From JAWKIW01 sp046331175 (GTDB lineage Bacteria; Actinomycetota; Acidimicrobiia; Acidimicrobiales; Acidimicrobilacustridaceae): a stretch of 64,000 bases of DNA. The notes beneath the pieces were generated by a model that was not told where the DNA came from, did no database searches, and was given only the letters and a program-made list of their open reading frames with translations. Positions 32,344-40,295 of the stretch are shown piece after piece. Positions within the stretch are counted from its first letter, which is position 1. Each line of letters begins with the position of its first letter. The position numbers and the translations under genes are program-made. Location of the stretch: positions 1 to 64,000 of the forward strand of contig JAXLRI010000018.1 of assembly GCA_046331175.1 (NCBI GenBank). The letters run 5' to 3'.

Positions 32344-32415
32344 CCGATCGGGGCGCACCGGGTCGCTGCGCCGCTGCTGGTTGCTGGTCCGATCGTGCGG
32401 GATCGCCCCGATCGG
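32344..32415. repeat. Long inverted repeat in a divergent promoter region
   Basis: CCGATCGGGGCG (32344-32355) and its exact complement CGCCCCGATCGG (32404-32415) flank a 48-bp spacer; a third related copy CCGATCGTGCGG lies at 32389-32400. The repeats sit between the divergent hemerythrin and PPOX genes and may be binding sites for a shared regulator. Confidence 0.6.
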
Positions 32416-32483
32416 CGTTGCTGAAAGCCCCGTAGCCGGATGCTAAGAAACCGCTACCCGACCCCCGAGGAGGACCTCCCGCC

Positions 32484-32951
32484 GTGCTCGAGCCGTCGAC
32501 GGTCGACCTGCTGCACTCCGGCTGCGCCCTGCTGGTGGGCGTCGCCACCGCCGACGGCGAGCCCTACGCCGCCCGGGCCTGGGGGCTCGACCTGCTCGAC
32601 GACGGCAGCCGGGGGCGGCTGCTCATCGACGCCGACGAGGTCCGGCTGCAGGCGTTGCTCACCCCCGGCGCCCCCATCGCCGTCACCGGCGCCGACGTCC
32701 CCACCCTGACCTCGACCCAGCTCAAGGGCACCGTCGTCCGCGTCGAGCCAGCGGCCCCCACCGATCCCGAGCGGATGCAGCGCTACACCGACGAGTTCAT
32801 CGACGCCGTCGTGCGCACCGAGGGCACGCCCCGCCACCTCCTCGAACGCCTGGTGCCCGTCGAGGTGGTCGTGTGCCTCTTCGACATCGCCGAGCACTTC
32901 GACCAGACGCCCGGACCGGCTGCCGGCGCACCACTCGGAACCCGACCGTGA
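32484..32951 (+). CDS. Pyridoxamine 5'-phosphate oxidase-like FMN-binding split-barrel protein
   Basis: A 155-residue protein resembling the flavin-reductase/PPOX split barrel: LLHSGCALLVGVATADGEPY, ARAWGLDLLDDGSRGRLLI and a strand STQLKGTVVRVEPAAPTDPE. Such small proteins bind FMN, F420 or heme. GTG 32484 is preceded by GAGGAGGACC. Its stop overlaps the GTG of the next gene, which itself begins with a related split-barrel domain. Confidence 0.75.
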   Translation: MLEPSTVDLLHSGCALLVGVATADGEPYAARAWGLDLLDDGSRGRLLIDADEVRLQALLTPGAPIAVTGADVPTLTSTQLKGTVVRVEPAAPTDPERMQRYTDEFIDAVVRTEGTPRHLLERLVPVEVVVCLFDIAEHFDQTPGPAAGAPLGTRP

Positions 32952-34378
32952 GCGACGACCTCACCCTCGCAGACCTCCACCTCTGCTTCGAGGGGGCGGT
33001 GCCCGCCGTGATCGGCACCGTCGCCGCCGACGGCACCCCCAACGTCACCTACCTCTCGAAGGTGCGCCTCGTCGACCGCGAGCGGGTGGCCCTGTCGAAC
33101 CAGTTCTTCTCCAAGACCGCCCGCAACCTGGCCGAGAACCCCCGCGCCTGCGCCATGGTCATCGACCCCGCCAGCTACGACGAGTTCCGCCTCGACCTGG
33201 TCTACGAGCGCACCGAGCGACGAGGGCCGCTGTTCGAGCAGCTGCGTGACGACGTCGAGGTGGTCGCCGCCCTCTCCGGGATGCAGCAGGTGTTCCGCCT
33301 GCGCACCGCCGACATCTACCGGGTCCGCCGCATCGAGCGCGTGCCACCGCCGGCGGAGCGGCGCGGTCGGGCACCCGTCGGGCCGCCGACCACCGACATC
33401 ACCGGCCAGGGCCGCGATCCGATGCCGGTGCTGGCCGAGCTGACCACCCGCATCGGTCGCTGCCCCGACCTCGACACCCTCGTCACCATCACCATCCAGG
33501 GGCTCGCCGCGGTCGCCGGCTACGAGCACTGCCTCCTGCTGCTCGCCGACGAGCAGGGCCGCAGCCTCTACACCATCGCCAGCCACGGCTACGCGGCCGA
33601 AGGCGTCGGCTCGGAGGTGCCCTTGGGCGAGGGCATCGTCGGGCTGGCCGCCACCCGCTGCGTGCCGATCCGGGTCGGTGGGGTGCGCCAGCTGAGCAAG
33701 TACTCGCGCCGCGTGCGCGACTCCTACGAGGACGAGGGCGAGATCGGCCCTGGTCGCGAGATCCCGGTGCCCGGGCTGGCCGAGGCGAACAGCCTGCTGG
33801 CGGTGCCGGCCATGGCCTTCGGCGGGCTCGTCGGCGTGCTGGTGGTCGAGAGCACGCGGATGGTGGCCTTCACCGAGGCCGACGAGGCCCTCCTGTCGGC
33901 GGTGGCCAGCCTCGTCGCCACCGCCATCGAGGCCGACCGGGCCCGCGAGGCGCTGGCCGGCGCCGACGGTCGGACCGACGCGGCGCCATCGGCTGGCCCG
34001 TCGGCCCGCACGTCCGACGTCGCCCCCGAGCCGGTCGCGGCGGGGACACCGACCCTCGTGCGCTTCTTCGCCGTGGATGGCTCGACCTTCCTCGACGGCG
34101 ACTACCTCATCAAGGGCGTCGCCGGCCGCATCCTGTGGTCCCTCCTCGGCCAGCACCAGCGCGACGGCCGGGTCGAGTTCACCAACAAGGAGGTGCGCCT
34201 CGACCCGAGCCTCGAGCTGCCCGAGTACCGCGACAACCTCGAGAGCCGGCTGATCCTCCTCAAGCGCCGTCTGGACGAGCGCGAAGCACCGGTGCGCATC
34301 GTCAAGACCGGGCGGGGCCGGTTCCGGCTCGACGTGTCGGCGACGCTCGAGCTCGAGGCGGTCGCGCCGACGGACTGA
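32948..34378 (+). CDS. Split-barrel + GAF + C-terminal DNA-binding-like multidomain regulator
   Basis: A 476-residue fusion. Residues about 10-140 form a PPOX-type split barrel (CFEGAVPAVIGTVAADGTPN, VTYLSKVRLVDRERVALSNQ, KTARNLAENPRACAMVIDP). Residues about 160-335 are a GAF sensor (TRIGRCPDLDTLVTITIQGL, LLLLADEQGRSLYTIASHGY, PLGEGIVGLAATRCVPIRV, VAVPAMAF-like core). After a linker, about 370-476 reads FFAVDGSTFLDGDYLIKGVA, RILWSLLGQH, FTNKEVRLDPSLELPEYRDN and FRLDVSAT, which I read as a winged-helix-like output module. A redox- or ligand-sensing regulator is the likely role. Starts in a GTGA overlap with the preceding split-barrel gene. Confidence 0.78.
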   Translation: MSDDLTLADLHLCFEGAVPAVIGTVAADGTPNVTYLSKVRLVDRERVALSNQFFSKTARNLAENPRACAMVIDPASYDEFRLDLVYERTERRGPLFEQLRDDVEVVAALSGMQQVFRLRTADIYRVRRIERVPPPAERRGRAPVGPPTTDITGQGRDPMPVLAELTTRIGRCPDLDTLVTITIQGLAAVAGYEHCLLLLADEQGRSLYTIASHGYAAEGVGSEVPLGEGIVGLAATRCVPIRVGGVRQLSKYSRRVRDSYEDEGEIGPGREIPVPGLAEANSLLAVPAMAFGGLVGVLVVESTRMVAFTEADEALLSAVASLVATAIEADRAREALAGADGRTDAAPSAGPSARTSDVAPEPVAAGTPTLVRFFAVDGSTFLDGDYLIKGVAGRILWSLLGQHQRDGRVEFTNKEVRLDPSLELPEYRDNLESRLILLKRRLDEREAPVRIVKTGRGRFRLDVSATLELEAVAPTD

Positions 34379-34409
34379 ACGGCCCGGCGCCTCGAACCTC
34401 GGACCGACC

Positions 34410-35300
34410 TCAGGCGGGGTCGGCGAGGACGTTGGCGAGGGTGCGCTCGCCGACGCCGTGCATCACCGGGTTGTCGGCCGACGTGGCCAGGCAGGCGAGG
34501 GCGTGGTTCAGCGCCCAGCCCCGGGCCCGGTCCCACGTGGCGTCGTCGGGGTCGCCGGCTGCACCCCGGAACGCCCCGCGCGTGCGCTCGTCGAAGAGCA
34601 TCCACCCCGCCGCCAGGTCGGTGGCGGGGTCGCCGGCCGTGAGGTCACCGAAGTCGATCACCGCGCTGAGGCGGCCCTCGGCCACCAGCAGGTTGGCCGG
34701 GTGCAGATCGCCGTGGAGGAACACGGGGGGCCCGACGTGGACCGGGGCGCCCAGCGCCTGCTCCCACCGGGCGACCACCGCCGGGGCGTCGACGTCGTCA
34801 GCCAGCCGCGCCAGGCGATCGCGGACGGCCTCGTCCCGGTCGGCCAGCAGGCCGCCGCGGTACGGGTTGGCCGGGAGGCCGTCGGCCGGGCACCGGTGCA
34901 GGGCGGTCACGAACCGCCCGAGCGCCACGGCGGCGGCGCCCGGGTCCGGCGGCGGGGCGATGGCCGCCGGGTGCCCCGGCAGGTACGGCACCACGCTCCA
35001 CGCCCACGGGTAGCCCGAGCCGGGCCGGCCGGCGACCACCGGGGCGGGGACGGGCAGCGGAACCCGGTCGGCGACGGTGGGAAGCCAGCGCTGCTCGTGC
35101 TCGACCAGCCGCGCCGCCAGCGCCCGCCGGGGCAGCCGGACGACGAGCTCGTCGCCGAGCCGGTACGAGACGTTGTCCCACCCGAACGCCAGCGGCTCGA
35201 GGCCGAGCACGGCGAGGTCCGGGCACTGCTCGGTGAGCAGCGCCCGGACCAGGGCCGGTGTGATCTCGACCTCGGCGGCGGGCATCTCGGCGGCGGGCAC
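34410..35300 (-). CDS. Aminoglycoside phosphotransferase (APH) family kinase
   Basis: A 296-residue APH/choline-kinase fold protein. Motifs: GWDNVSYRLGDELVVRLPR (nucleotide-binding strand), the Brenner-type catalytic loop FLHGDLHPANLLV and the metal-binding VIDFGDLTAGDPATDLA. Substrate unknown; antibiotic resistance should not be assumed. GTG 35300 is supported by a TAGGTT -10 box 8 nt upstream. The first residues are a perfect 15-bp tandem duplication (MPAAE twice), so an alternative start at ATG 35285 exists. Confidence 0.88.
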   Translation of the reverse strand: MPAAEMPAAEVEITPALVRALLTEQCPDLAVLGLEPLAFGWDNVSYRLGDELVVRLPRRALAARLVEHEQRWLPTVADRVPLPVPAPVVAGRPGSGYPWAWSVVPYLPGHPAAIAPPPDPGAAAVALGRFVTALHRCPADGLPANPYRGGLLADRDEAVRDRLARLADDVDAPAVVARWEQALGAPVHVGPPVFLHGDLHPANLLVAEGRLSAVIDFGDLTAGDPATDLAAGWMLFDERTRGAFRGAAGDPDDATWDRARGWALNHALACLATSADNPVMHGVGERTLANVLADPA

Positions 35301-35308
35301 GGTCGGCG

Positions 35309-35314
35309 AACCTA
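35309..35314 (-). promoter_or_regulatory. Leaderless-type -10 box TAGGTT for the APH gene
   Basis: TAGGTT (minus strand) is followed by 8 nt (CGCCGACC) and GTG 35300, the same geometry as at the usp gene. Confidence 0.5.
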
Positions 35315-35370
35315 GTCACCGCCGTGCGGAGCTCGCCGCGACCGGCCCGGCCGCCCCGGGCCGCCGGTCG

Positions 35371-36411
35371 CTAGAGGGGCAGGCCGTAGCCCGTGCAGAC
35401 GGCCTTGAAGCCGGCGGTGTTCGGGCCCAGCTGGTTGAGCACGTTCTGGATGACCGTGCTGTCGCCGAACATCCCCACGTGGCCGACCGGGTTGTTCGGG
35501 CACTGGTCCTGGATCTTGATGTTGGTGACGTTCGGGCCGCTGAGGAAGGCGTTGGTGTAGGGCGTCACCACCAGGTCGTGGGTTGTCTGGATCACGACGT
35601 AGCGGGGACCGGCCACCGTGTCGCCCCCGGCGAAGAGGTTCTTCTGGAAGGTCGAGCCGGCCTCCTGCTGGGCCAGGCCCGGCACCCCGAAGCCCCACAG
35701 GAGGGTGTTGGTGAACCCGATCAGGTTGAGGTTGGCGCCGAGGGTGACGATGCCGCTCAGGCTGGTGCCGTGGTTGCTCGGCGAGAGGCCGACGAAGGTG
35801 TGGACCTTGCTCGCGCCGCCCAGGAACTTGATGTAGTAGTTCGGCATCATGCCGCCCTGGGAGTGCCCGACCAGGTCGACCTTGGACACGCCGGTGGCGG
35901 TGCGCACCTGGTCGACGAAGGCCTGCAGCGTCTTGGCCGAGGCCGAGATCTCACCGAGGCCACCGACCCGACCGGCCGACAGCCAGGTCATGCCGTAGTT
36001 GAAGGCGAAGACGCAGTAGCCGGCGTTGGCCAGCGTCGGCGAGAGCGTCGCCCAGTTGGCGCCGAGGTTCACGCCCGTGGCGTGGACCAGCACGACCGGG
36101 TACGGGTGGGCGGCGTTGGGCTTGCAGCCCCAGTTGTTGGCGCCGGCGACCGCGTTCGGGCTGAAGAGGAAGTTCGACACCGCTGTCCCGATGCCGCCCA
36201 CCGGGTACGTGGCCGCCTCCGAGGGGGCCGAGGTGCCGGCGACGAGGGCGATCGTGCAGGCGAGGGCGGCGATCGTCGACAGCAGCGAGCGCCGCACGGC
36301 GCGGCTCCGGGGCCGGTCGGCGACCGGGAAGGCGAACAGCGCCTTGCGCTCCCGCCGCGTGGCCGTCGTCGTCGCCGGGCGCTTCGCGTCCGAGCCGTGT
36401 GGTGCCGACAT
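35371..36411 (-). CDS. Secreted triacylglycerol lipase (alpha/beta hydrolase)
   Basis: A 346-residue exported lipase. The N-terminus has a long basic region and RRSLLSTIAALACTIALVAG ending PSEAATYP, a signal peptide with a possible twin-arginine character. The catalytic domain has the oxyanion segment VVLVHATGVN, nucleophile elbow VDLVGHSQGGMMPNYYIKF, an aspartate near TTHDLVVTPYTNA and the histidine in NNPVGHVGMFGDS, a complete Ser-Asp-His set. It resembles lipase class 2 of Streptomyces. AGGACCACG precedes ATG 36411. A CRP-like site lies about 30 bp upstream of the start. Confidence 0.92.
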   Translation of the reverse strand: MSAPHGSDAKRPATTTATRRERKALFAFPVADRPRSRAVRRSLLSTIAALACTIALVAGTSAPSEAATYPVGGIGTAVSNFLFSPNAVAGANNWGCKPNAAHPYPVVLVHATGVNLGANWATLSPTLANAGYCVFAFNYGMTWLSAGRVGGLGEISASAKTLQAFVDQVRTATGVSKVDLVGHSQGGMMPNYYIKFLGGASKVHTFVGLSPSNHGTSLSGIVTLGANLNLIGFTNTLLWGFGVPGLAQQEAGSTFQKNLFAGGDTVAGPRYVVIQTTHDLVVTPYTNAFLSGPNVTNIKIQDQCPNNPVGHVGMFGDSTVIQNVLNQLGPNTAGFKAVCTGYGLPL

Positions 36412-36441
36412 CGTGGTCCTCCCCCGAGGTGTCCCCTGGGC

Positions 36442-36457
36442 TGTGACGAACAGCACA
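36442..36457. promoter_or_regulatory. CRP/GlxR-like site TGTGA-N6-GCACA upstream of the lipase gene
   Basis: The 16-mer differs from the CRP-family consensus TGTGA-N6-TCACA at one base and sits inside a 7-bp inverted repeat GGCTGTG/CACAGCC (36439-36460). It is 30 bp before the lipase start, so repression or promoter overlap is plausible. Confidence 0.4.
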
Positions 36458-36626
36458 GCCTCCGAGCGCAGTATGTGGTCGGTGTCGCGCCGGAGGTAGA
36501 TGGAGGGGGTCACCTTCGGCCCATGACGATGGTCATGGTCGCGGCGTGCGGGAACGCGAAGTCCCTGGTCACGGCGCTGGTGAGGCCCCGGCGCGAGGGT
36601 GACCGGCGACGCGCCTGGCTCCGCGG

Positions 36627-38048
36627 TCAGCCGACCACGGAGTGTGAGATGACTGGCGGGGGGACCGCCATGGGCAGCGCCACCACCACCGCCGTGCGAT
36701 CGCCGCGACGCTCGTGGCGGACCTCGCCCCCGAGGTCGCCGACCAGTGCGTCGACGATGGCCAGGCCCATGCCGGTGCCGTCGGCCTTGGTGGTGAAGAA
36801 GGGCTCGAAGGCCCGGGTGGCCGCCTCGCCCGGGAAGCCGGCACCGTCGTCGAGCACGGTCAGCACCACGGTGGCGTCGTGCCGTTCGGCCACCACCTCG
36901 ACGTCACCGGCGGCGGCGTCGATGGCGTTGTCGACGAGGTTGAACACCGCGTCGGCCAGCGCCGGCGCCACCGGCTCGTCGGCGACGTCGTCGGCGACCG
37001 TGCGATGCAGGGCCACCCCCTCGCGCTCGGCCTCGGCGGCCAGCTGGTCGGCGACCTCGTCGATCACGGCGGCGAGGCGGAGGCGGCGGGAGGTGGCCGC
37101 CGGCGACGAGGGGCCCTCGGCCCGATCGGGGTCGGCCTCGTGCAGCAGCTCGGACGCCAGCATGACGCTGAGGCGGTCCTTGGCGGCGGTGAGCTCGGCC
37201 AGCTCGCGCTCGATGGCGGCGCGGTCGAGGGGTTGGCCGGGTCCGGGGTCGGTGAGGGCCCGGAGCCGGTGGATGGACCAGCCCATCAGCCCGACCTGGT
37301 GGCGCGACTGGTGCACGAGCCGCGCCGACACCTCGCCGATGGCGGCGAGCCGCTGGGCGGCCATGGCGTCGCGCCGCAGCTCCTGGCCCATCCGTCGGCG
37401 GTGCACGTCGAGGGCGGTGGCCGCGTAGGTGGGCAGGCACCACCAGAGGATGAACAGCGAGGGCACCGGCGCCCCCATCTGGAAGATGGCCACCGAGGCG
37501 ACGACGAGGGGGAAGCCGACCAGCACCGGGAGCACGTACGGGACCGACATGCTCTCGAACGGGTCGCTGGCGCTGGCCATGATCGGGCCGTTGACCCGGC
37601 GCACCGCCAGCACGACCACCACCATCGTCCCGACCCAGCCCCCGATGGCGGCGAGGTAGGCGGCGAAGTAGTCGCCGGTGCTCCCGAACGTGACGGGGAA
37701 CTGGTGGCCGAGCGCGACGTACACGCCGCCGCCCACCACGAAGCCGACGGTGCAGGCCAGGGTGGAGATGCCGAGCCACACGAGCGACCGCTTGGCGCCC
37801 GGCCAGCCCTCGGCTGCACCGCGGCGGGGCACGAGGCTCCAGGCCACCCGGACCGGGACGGCGACCAGGGCGGCGGCCCAGAGGACGACCAGGCAGCCGG
37901 CGCCGGTGACCGCCGCCGCGACCATCACCGCGATGGCCATCATCGGGAAGTCGTCGCGGCGCTCGGTGCGGATGGGCAGCATGGCGCCGGCCGCCGCCAG
38001 GACGAACAGGCCCCAGACGTACCAGGTCTGCTCGGGCCAGGCCGTCAT
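36627..38048 (-). CDS. Sensor histidine kinase, multi-pass membrane type
   Basis: A 473-residue kinase. The N-terminal half has about six to seven hydrophobic segments (for example WYVWGLFVLAAAGAMLP, AIAVMVAAAVTGAGCLVV, LVWLGISTLACTVGFVVGGG). The kinase core carries an H-box region GEVSARLVHQSRHQVGLMGW, N-box FNLVDNAIDAAAGD, D-box VLDDGAGFPGEAATRAFEPF and G2-box GTGMGLAIVDALVGDLGG. It is encoded 24 nt downstream of a NarL-type response regulator, its obvious partner. The sensed signal is unknown; the extracellular loops are short, so a membrane signal is possible. Confidence 0.9.
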   Translation of the reverse strand: MTAWPEQTWYVWGLFVLAAAGAMLPIRTERRDDFPMMAIAVMVAAAVTGAGCLVVLWAAALVAVPVRVAWSLVPRRGAAEGWPGAKRSLVWLGISTLACTVGFVVGGGVYVALGHQFPVTFGSTGDYFAAYLAAIGGWVGTMVVVVLAVRRVNGPIMASASDPFESMSVPYVLPVLVGFPLVVASVAIFQMGAPVPSLFILWWCLPTYAATALDVHRRRMGQELRRDAMAAQRLAAIGEVSARLVHQSRHQVGLMGWSIHRLRALTDPGPGQPLDRAAIERELAELTAAKDRLSVMLASELLHEADPDRAEGPSSPAATSRRLRLAAVIDEVADQLAAEAEREGVALHRTVADDVADEPVAPALADAVFNLVDNAIDAAAGDVEVVAERHDATVVLTVLDDGAGFPGEAATRAFEPFFTTKADGTGMGLAIVDALVGDLGGEVRHERRGDRTAVVVALPMAVPPPVISHSVVG

Positions 38049-38072
38049 CGGGTCACCCGGGCCACCGTCGCC

Positions 38073-38711
38073 TCACCGTCGCATCTCGTGGCGCACGAGC
38101 AGGACGGCCAGCTTGGTGCGGTCGGCCACGCCCATGACCTCGAGGATGCGCGTCACGTAGTTCTTGACCGTGCCCTCGCTGATGCACAGCTCGTCGGCGA
38201 TCTCGCGGTTGGAGCGGCCGTCGGCGATGAGGGCCACGACCTCGCGCTGGCGGGGCGACAGCGAGGCGAGGGCCTCGTCGAAGGCCCGCTCGTCGGGGTC
38301 GCGGCGCAGGGAGTCGGCCAGGCGAAGCGCCATGTCGCCGCTGAGCGCGGTCTTGCCCTCGGCGGCCCGGCGCACCAGGCGCAGCAGCTCGGTGGGCTCG
38401 GCGTCCTTGCGGATGTAGCCGACGGCGCCGTCCTGCATGGCCCGGCGGACGAGGTTGGGCTGGTCGTGGGCGCTGAGCATGACGACGTGGGCCTGGCCGG
38501 CGACCTCGGCCACCACGGTGTCACCCGAGCCGTCGGGCAGGTCGACGTCGAGCAGCACGAGGTCGGGCGAGCCGGCGGCGAGGCCCTCGCGCAGCTCGGC
38601 GATGGAGCCGACCTCGCCGACCACCTCGAGGTCGTCCTCGGCCTCCAGGGCCGCGGCGAGGCCGCCGCGGAAGACGGGGTGGTCGTCGCAGACGAGGATC
38701 CGGGTGGCCAT
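38073..38711 (-). CDS. NarL/LuxR-type response regulator
   Basis: A 212-residue response regulator. Receiver domain with acidic pair in LVCDDHPVFRGG, phospho-acceptor about D55 in LVLLDVDLPDGSGD and lysine in VGYIRKDAEPTELL; C-terminal HTH LSPRQREVVALIADGRSNRE, IADELCISEGTVKNYVTRIL and EVMGVADRTKLAVLLVRHE. It is the first gene of a two-gene operon with the histidine kinase. GGGGGAGGCAGCG precedes ATG 38711. Confidence 0.95.
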   Translation of the reverse strand: MATRILVCDDHPVFRGGLAAALEAEDDLEVVGEVGSIAELREGLAAGSPDLVLLDVDLPDGSGDTVVAEVAGQAHVVMLSAHDQPNLVRRAMQDGAVGYIRKDAEPTELLRLVRRAAEGKTALSGDMALRLADSLRRDPDERAFDEALASLSPRQREVVALIADGRSNREIADELCISEGTVKNYVTRILEVMGVADRTKLAVLLVRHEMRR

Positions 38712-38817
38712 CGCTGCCTCCCCCTGTCGGCCGACGGTCCGGTTCGACAGGATGCCACAGCGGCGAGGGGACCTCCGGCCCTGCCGGTCGCGCCTCCACG
38801 GGTGGTGGGGTGGGGCC

Positions 38818-39300
38818 ATGGGTGCACCGGTGACGACCGACTCGATCTGGCAGGAGCTGGGGAGGCACCTGTTTGCGGTGGTGGCCTTCACCAACGCCCA
38901 CGGCGAGCCCCGCTCGGCCGGGATCGTCTACGTGGTCGACGATGGCGCGCTCTGGGTCGGCACCGAGACCGACTCGTGGAAGGCGCGACACCTGCGCCAC
39001 CGACCGGCGGTGGCGGTGACCGTGCCCATCGCCAAGCGGGTTCGGTTCCTGCCCATGATCAAGATCCCCGACGCCACCATCACGTTCCACGGCACCGCGC
39101 GCGTGCTCGAGCTCGACGACGTGCCGCCGACCGTGGTGCACGCCCTGTTCCGCGGCCGGGAGGACGACGACGACCTGCGGTCCCGGACCTGCATCGTGCG
39201 GATCGATCCGTCCGGCGAGTTCGTCACCTACGGCATCGGCGTCTCGCTCATGACCATGCGCGACCAGGTCGCCGCCCGGGGCCGCGCGCCCGTCGCGTGA
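38818..39300 (+). CDS. PPOX-class F420/FMN-binding split-barrel protein
   Basis: A 160-residue protein with the pyridoxamine-phosphate-oxidase-like fold: IWQELGRHLFAVVAFTNAHG, PRSAGIVYVVDDGALWVGTE, TDSWKARHLRHRPAVAVTVP and ITFHGTARVLELDDVPPTVV. The T-D-S-W-K-A-R-H-L segment is typical of cofactor-phosphate binding. Likely an F420- or FMN-dependent reductase or a binding protein. It lies upstream of and codirectional with the ATP-grasp gene, 37 bp apart, although that gene seems to have its own promoter. Confidence 0.8.
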   Translation: MGAPVTTDSIWQELGRHLFAVVAFTNAHGEPRSAGIVYVVDDGALWVGTETDSWKARHLRHRPAVAVTVPIAKRVRFLPMIKIPDATITFHGTARVLELDDVPPTVVHALFRGREDDDDLRSRTCIVRIDPSGEFVTYGIGVSLMTMRDQVAARGRAPVA

Positions 39301-39325
39301 TCGCCGTCGAGCGATCCCGGCCACC

Positions 39326-39331
39326 TACGCT
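39326..39331 (+). promoter_or_regulatory. Leaderless-type -10 box TACGCT for the ATP-grasp gene
   Basis: TACGCT is followed by 6 nt (CCGCGG) and GTG 39338. Confidence 0.5.
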
Positions 39332-39337
39332 CCGCGG

Positions 39338-40258
39338 GTGCGCATCGCCTTCGTGACCAGTGACGACCCGAGGTCGGTCGCCGAGGACGTCGACCGACCG
39401 CTGCACGACGACGCCTTCGCCGCCCGTGCGGTGGCGCTCGACCACGTCAGCTGGCACGACCCGGGCGTCGACTGGGCGGCCTACGACCTGGTCGTGCTGC
39501 GCTCGCCGTGGGACTACCCCGAGCACCTCGACGAGCTCGACGGCTTCCTCACCCGGGTCGGGGTGCTGCCCACGTTGCACAACCCGGCCGCCCTCGTGCG
39601 GTGGAACCTCGACAAGCGGTACCTCGGCGAGCTGGCCGTCGCCGGGGTGGCCGTGGTGCCGACGGCCGTGGCCGAGGACGAGGCCGCGCTGCACGTCGCC
39701 CTGCAGGCCCTCGCCGCCGATCCCGAGGTGGACGAGGTGGTCGTCAAGCCGGTGGTGGGCGCCGGGAGCCGGCTGACGGGACGGTTCGCCGCCGGCGACC
39801 CCGCCGCCGCCGCCCTCGGCCGGCAGGTGCTGGCCGGCGGTCAGGCCGCGCTCGTCCAGCCGTGCATCCCCTCGGTGGCCGAGCGGGGGGAGGTGGCGGT
39901 GCTGGTCTTCGACGGCGAGGTGTCCCACGCGCTGACCAAGGGGCCGATCCTCGCCCGCGGCGGCGGGTTCCTCGGCGGCGAGTACCAGGAGGTGGTGGCG
40001 TCGACCGTGCCCGATCCGGCCGTGTCGGCGCTGGTGGGCGACGCCCACGAGGCCGTTCGAGCCGTGGCCGAGGAGCGTGGCTGGCTGCCCGCCGGCGAGC
40101 CGCTGCTGTACGCCCGCTTCGACGTGGTGGAGGCCGCCGACGGCTCGCCGCTGCTGCTCGAGGCCGAGCTGTTCGAGCCGTGCTTCTTCCTGCCCACCGC
40201 GCCGGCGGCCGCCGACCGCTTCGCCGCGGCGGTGCTTCGGCGAGCGACCGGCGACTGA
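39338..40258 (+). CDS. ATP-grasp enzyme (RimK/glutathione-synthase-like)
   Basis: A 306-residue ATP-grasp protein. Visible parts: DLVVLRSPWDYPEHLDELDG, LHNPAALVRWNLDKRYLGEL, the ATP-binding strand EVVVKPVVGAGSRLTGRFA, and the metal-ligand region LYARFDVVEAADGSPLLLE with AELFEPCFFLP. This set is typical of actinobacterial proteins annotated as glutathione-synthetase-like; they ligate an amino group to a carboxylate with ATP, but the substrates are unknown. GTG 39338 is supported by a TACGCT -10 box 6 nt upstream. A hairpin follows the stop. Confidence 0.85.
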   Translation: MRIAFVTSDDPRSVAEDVDRPLHDDAFAARAVALDHVSWHDPGVDWAAYDLVVLRSPWDYPEHLDELDGFLTRVGVLPTLHNPAALVRWNLDKRYLGELAVAGVAVVPTAVAEDEAALHVALQALAADPEVDEVVVKPVVGAGSRLTGRFAAGDPAAAALGRQVLAGGQAALVQPCIPSVAERGEVAVLVFDGEVSHALTKGPILARGGGFLGGEYQEVVASTVPDPAVSALVGDAHEAVRAVAEERGWLPAGEPLLYARFDVVEAADGSPLLLEAELFEPCFFLPTAPAAADRFAAAVLRRATGD

Positions 40259-40267
40259 CCCGGCTCG

Positions 40268-40291
40268 GCCGGACCGGGCGCTCGGTCCGGC
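40268..40291. terminator. Hairpin between convergent ATP-grasp and esterase genes
   Basis: GCCGGACC (40268-40275) pairs exactly with GGTCCGGC (40284-40291) around an 8-nt loop, in the 37-bp convergent gap. Probably a bidirectional terminator. Confidence 0.6.
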
Positions 40292-40295
40292 GCGG

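Noticed and set aside
34410..35300. Antibiotic-resistance kinase
   Set aside because: The APH fold is shared by many metabolic kinases; nothing in motif or context points to an antibiotic substrate. The same applies to the gene at 43703-44461.
36525..36626. Small plus-strand open frame beginning with several ATG codons next to the histidine kinase end
   Set aside because: No ribosome-binding site, no family resemblance, runs antisense into the kinase gene. The 215-bp gap otherwise holds the lipase promoter region and the CRP-like site.
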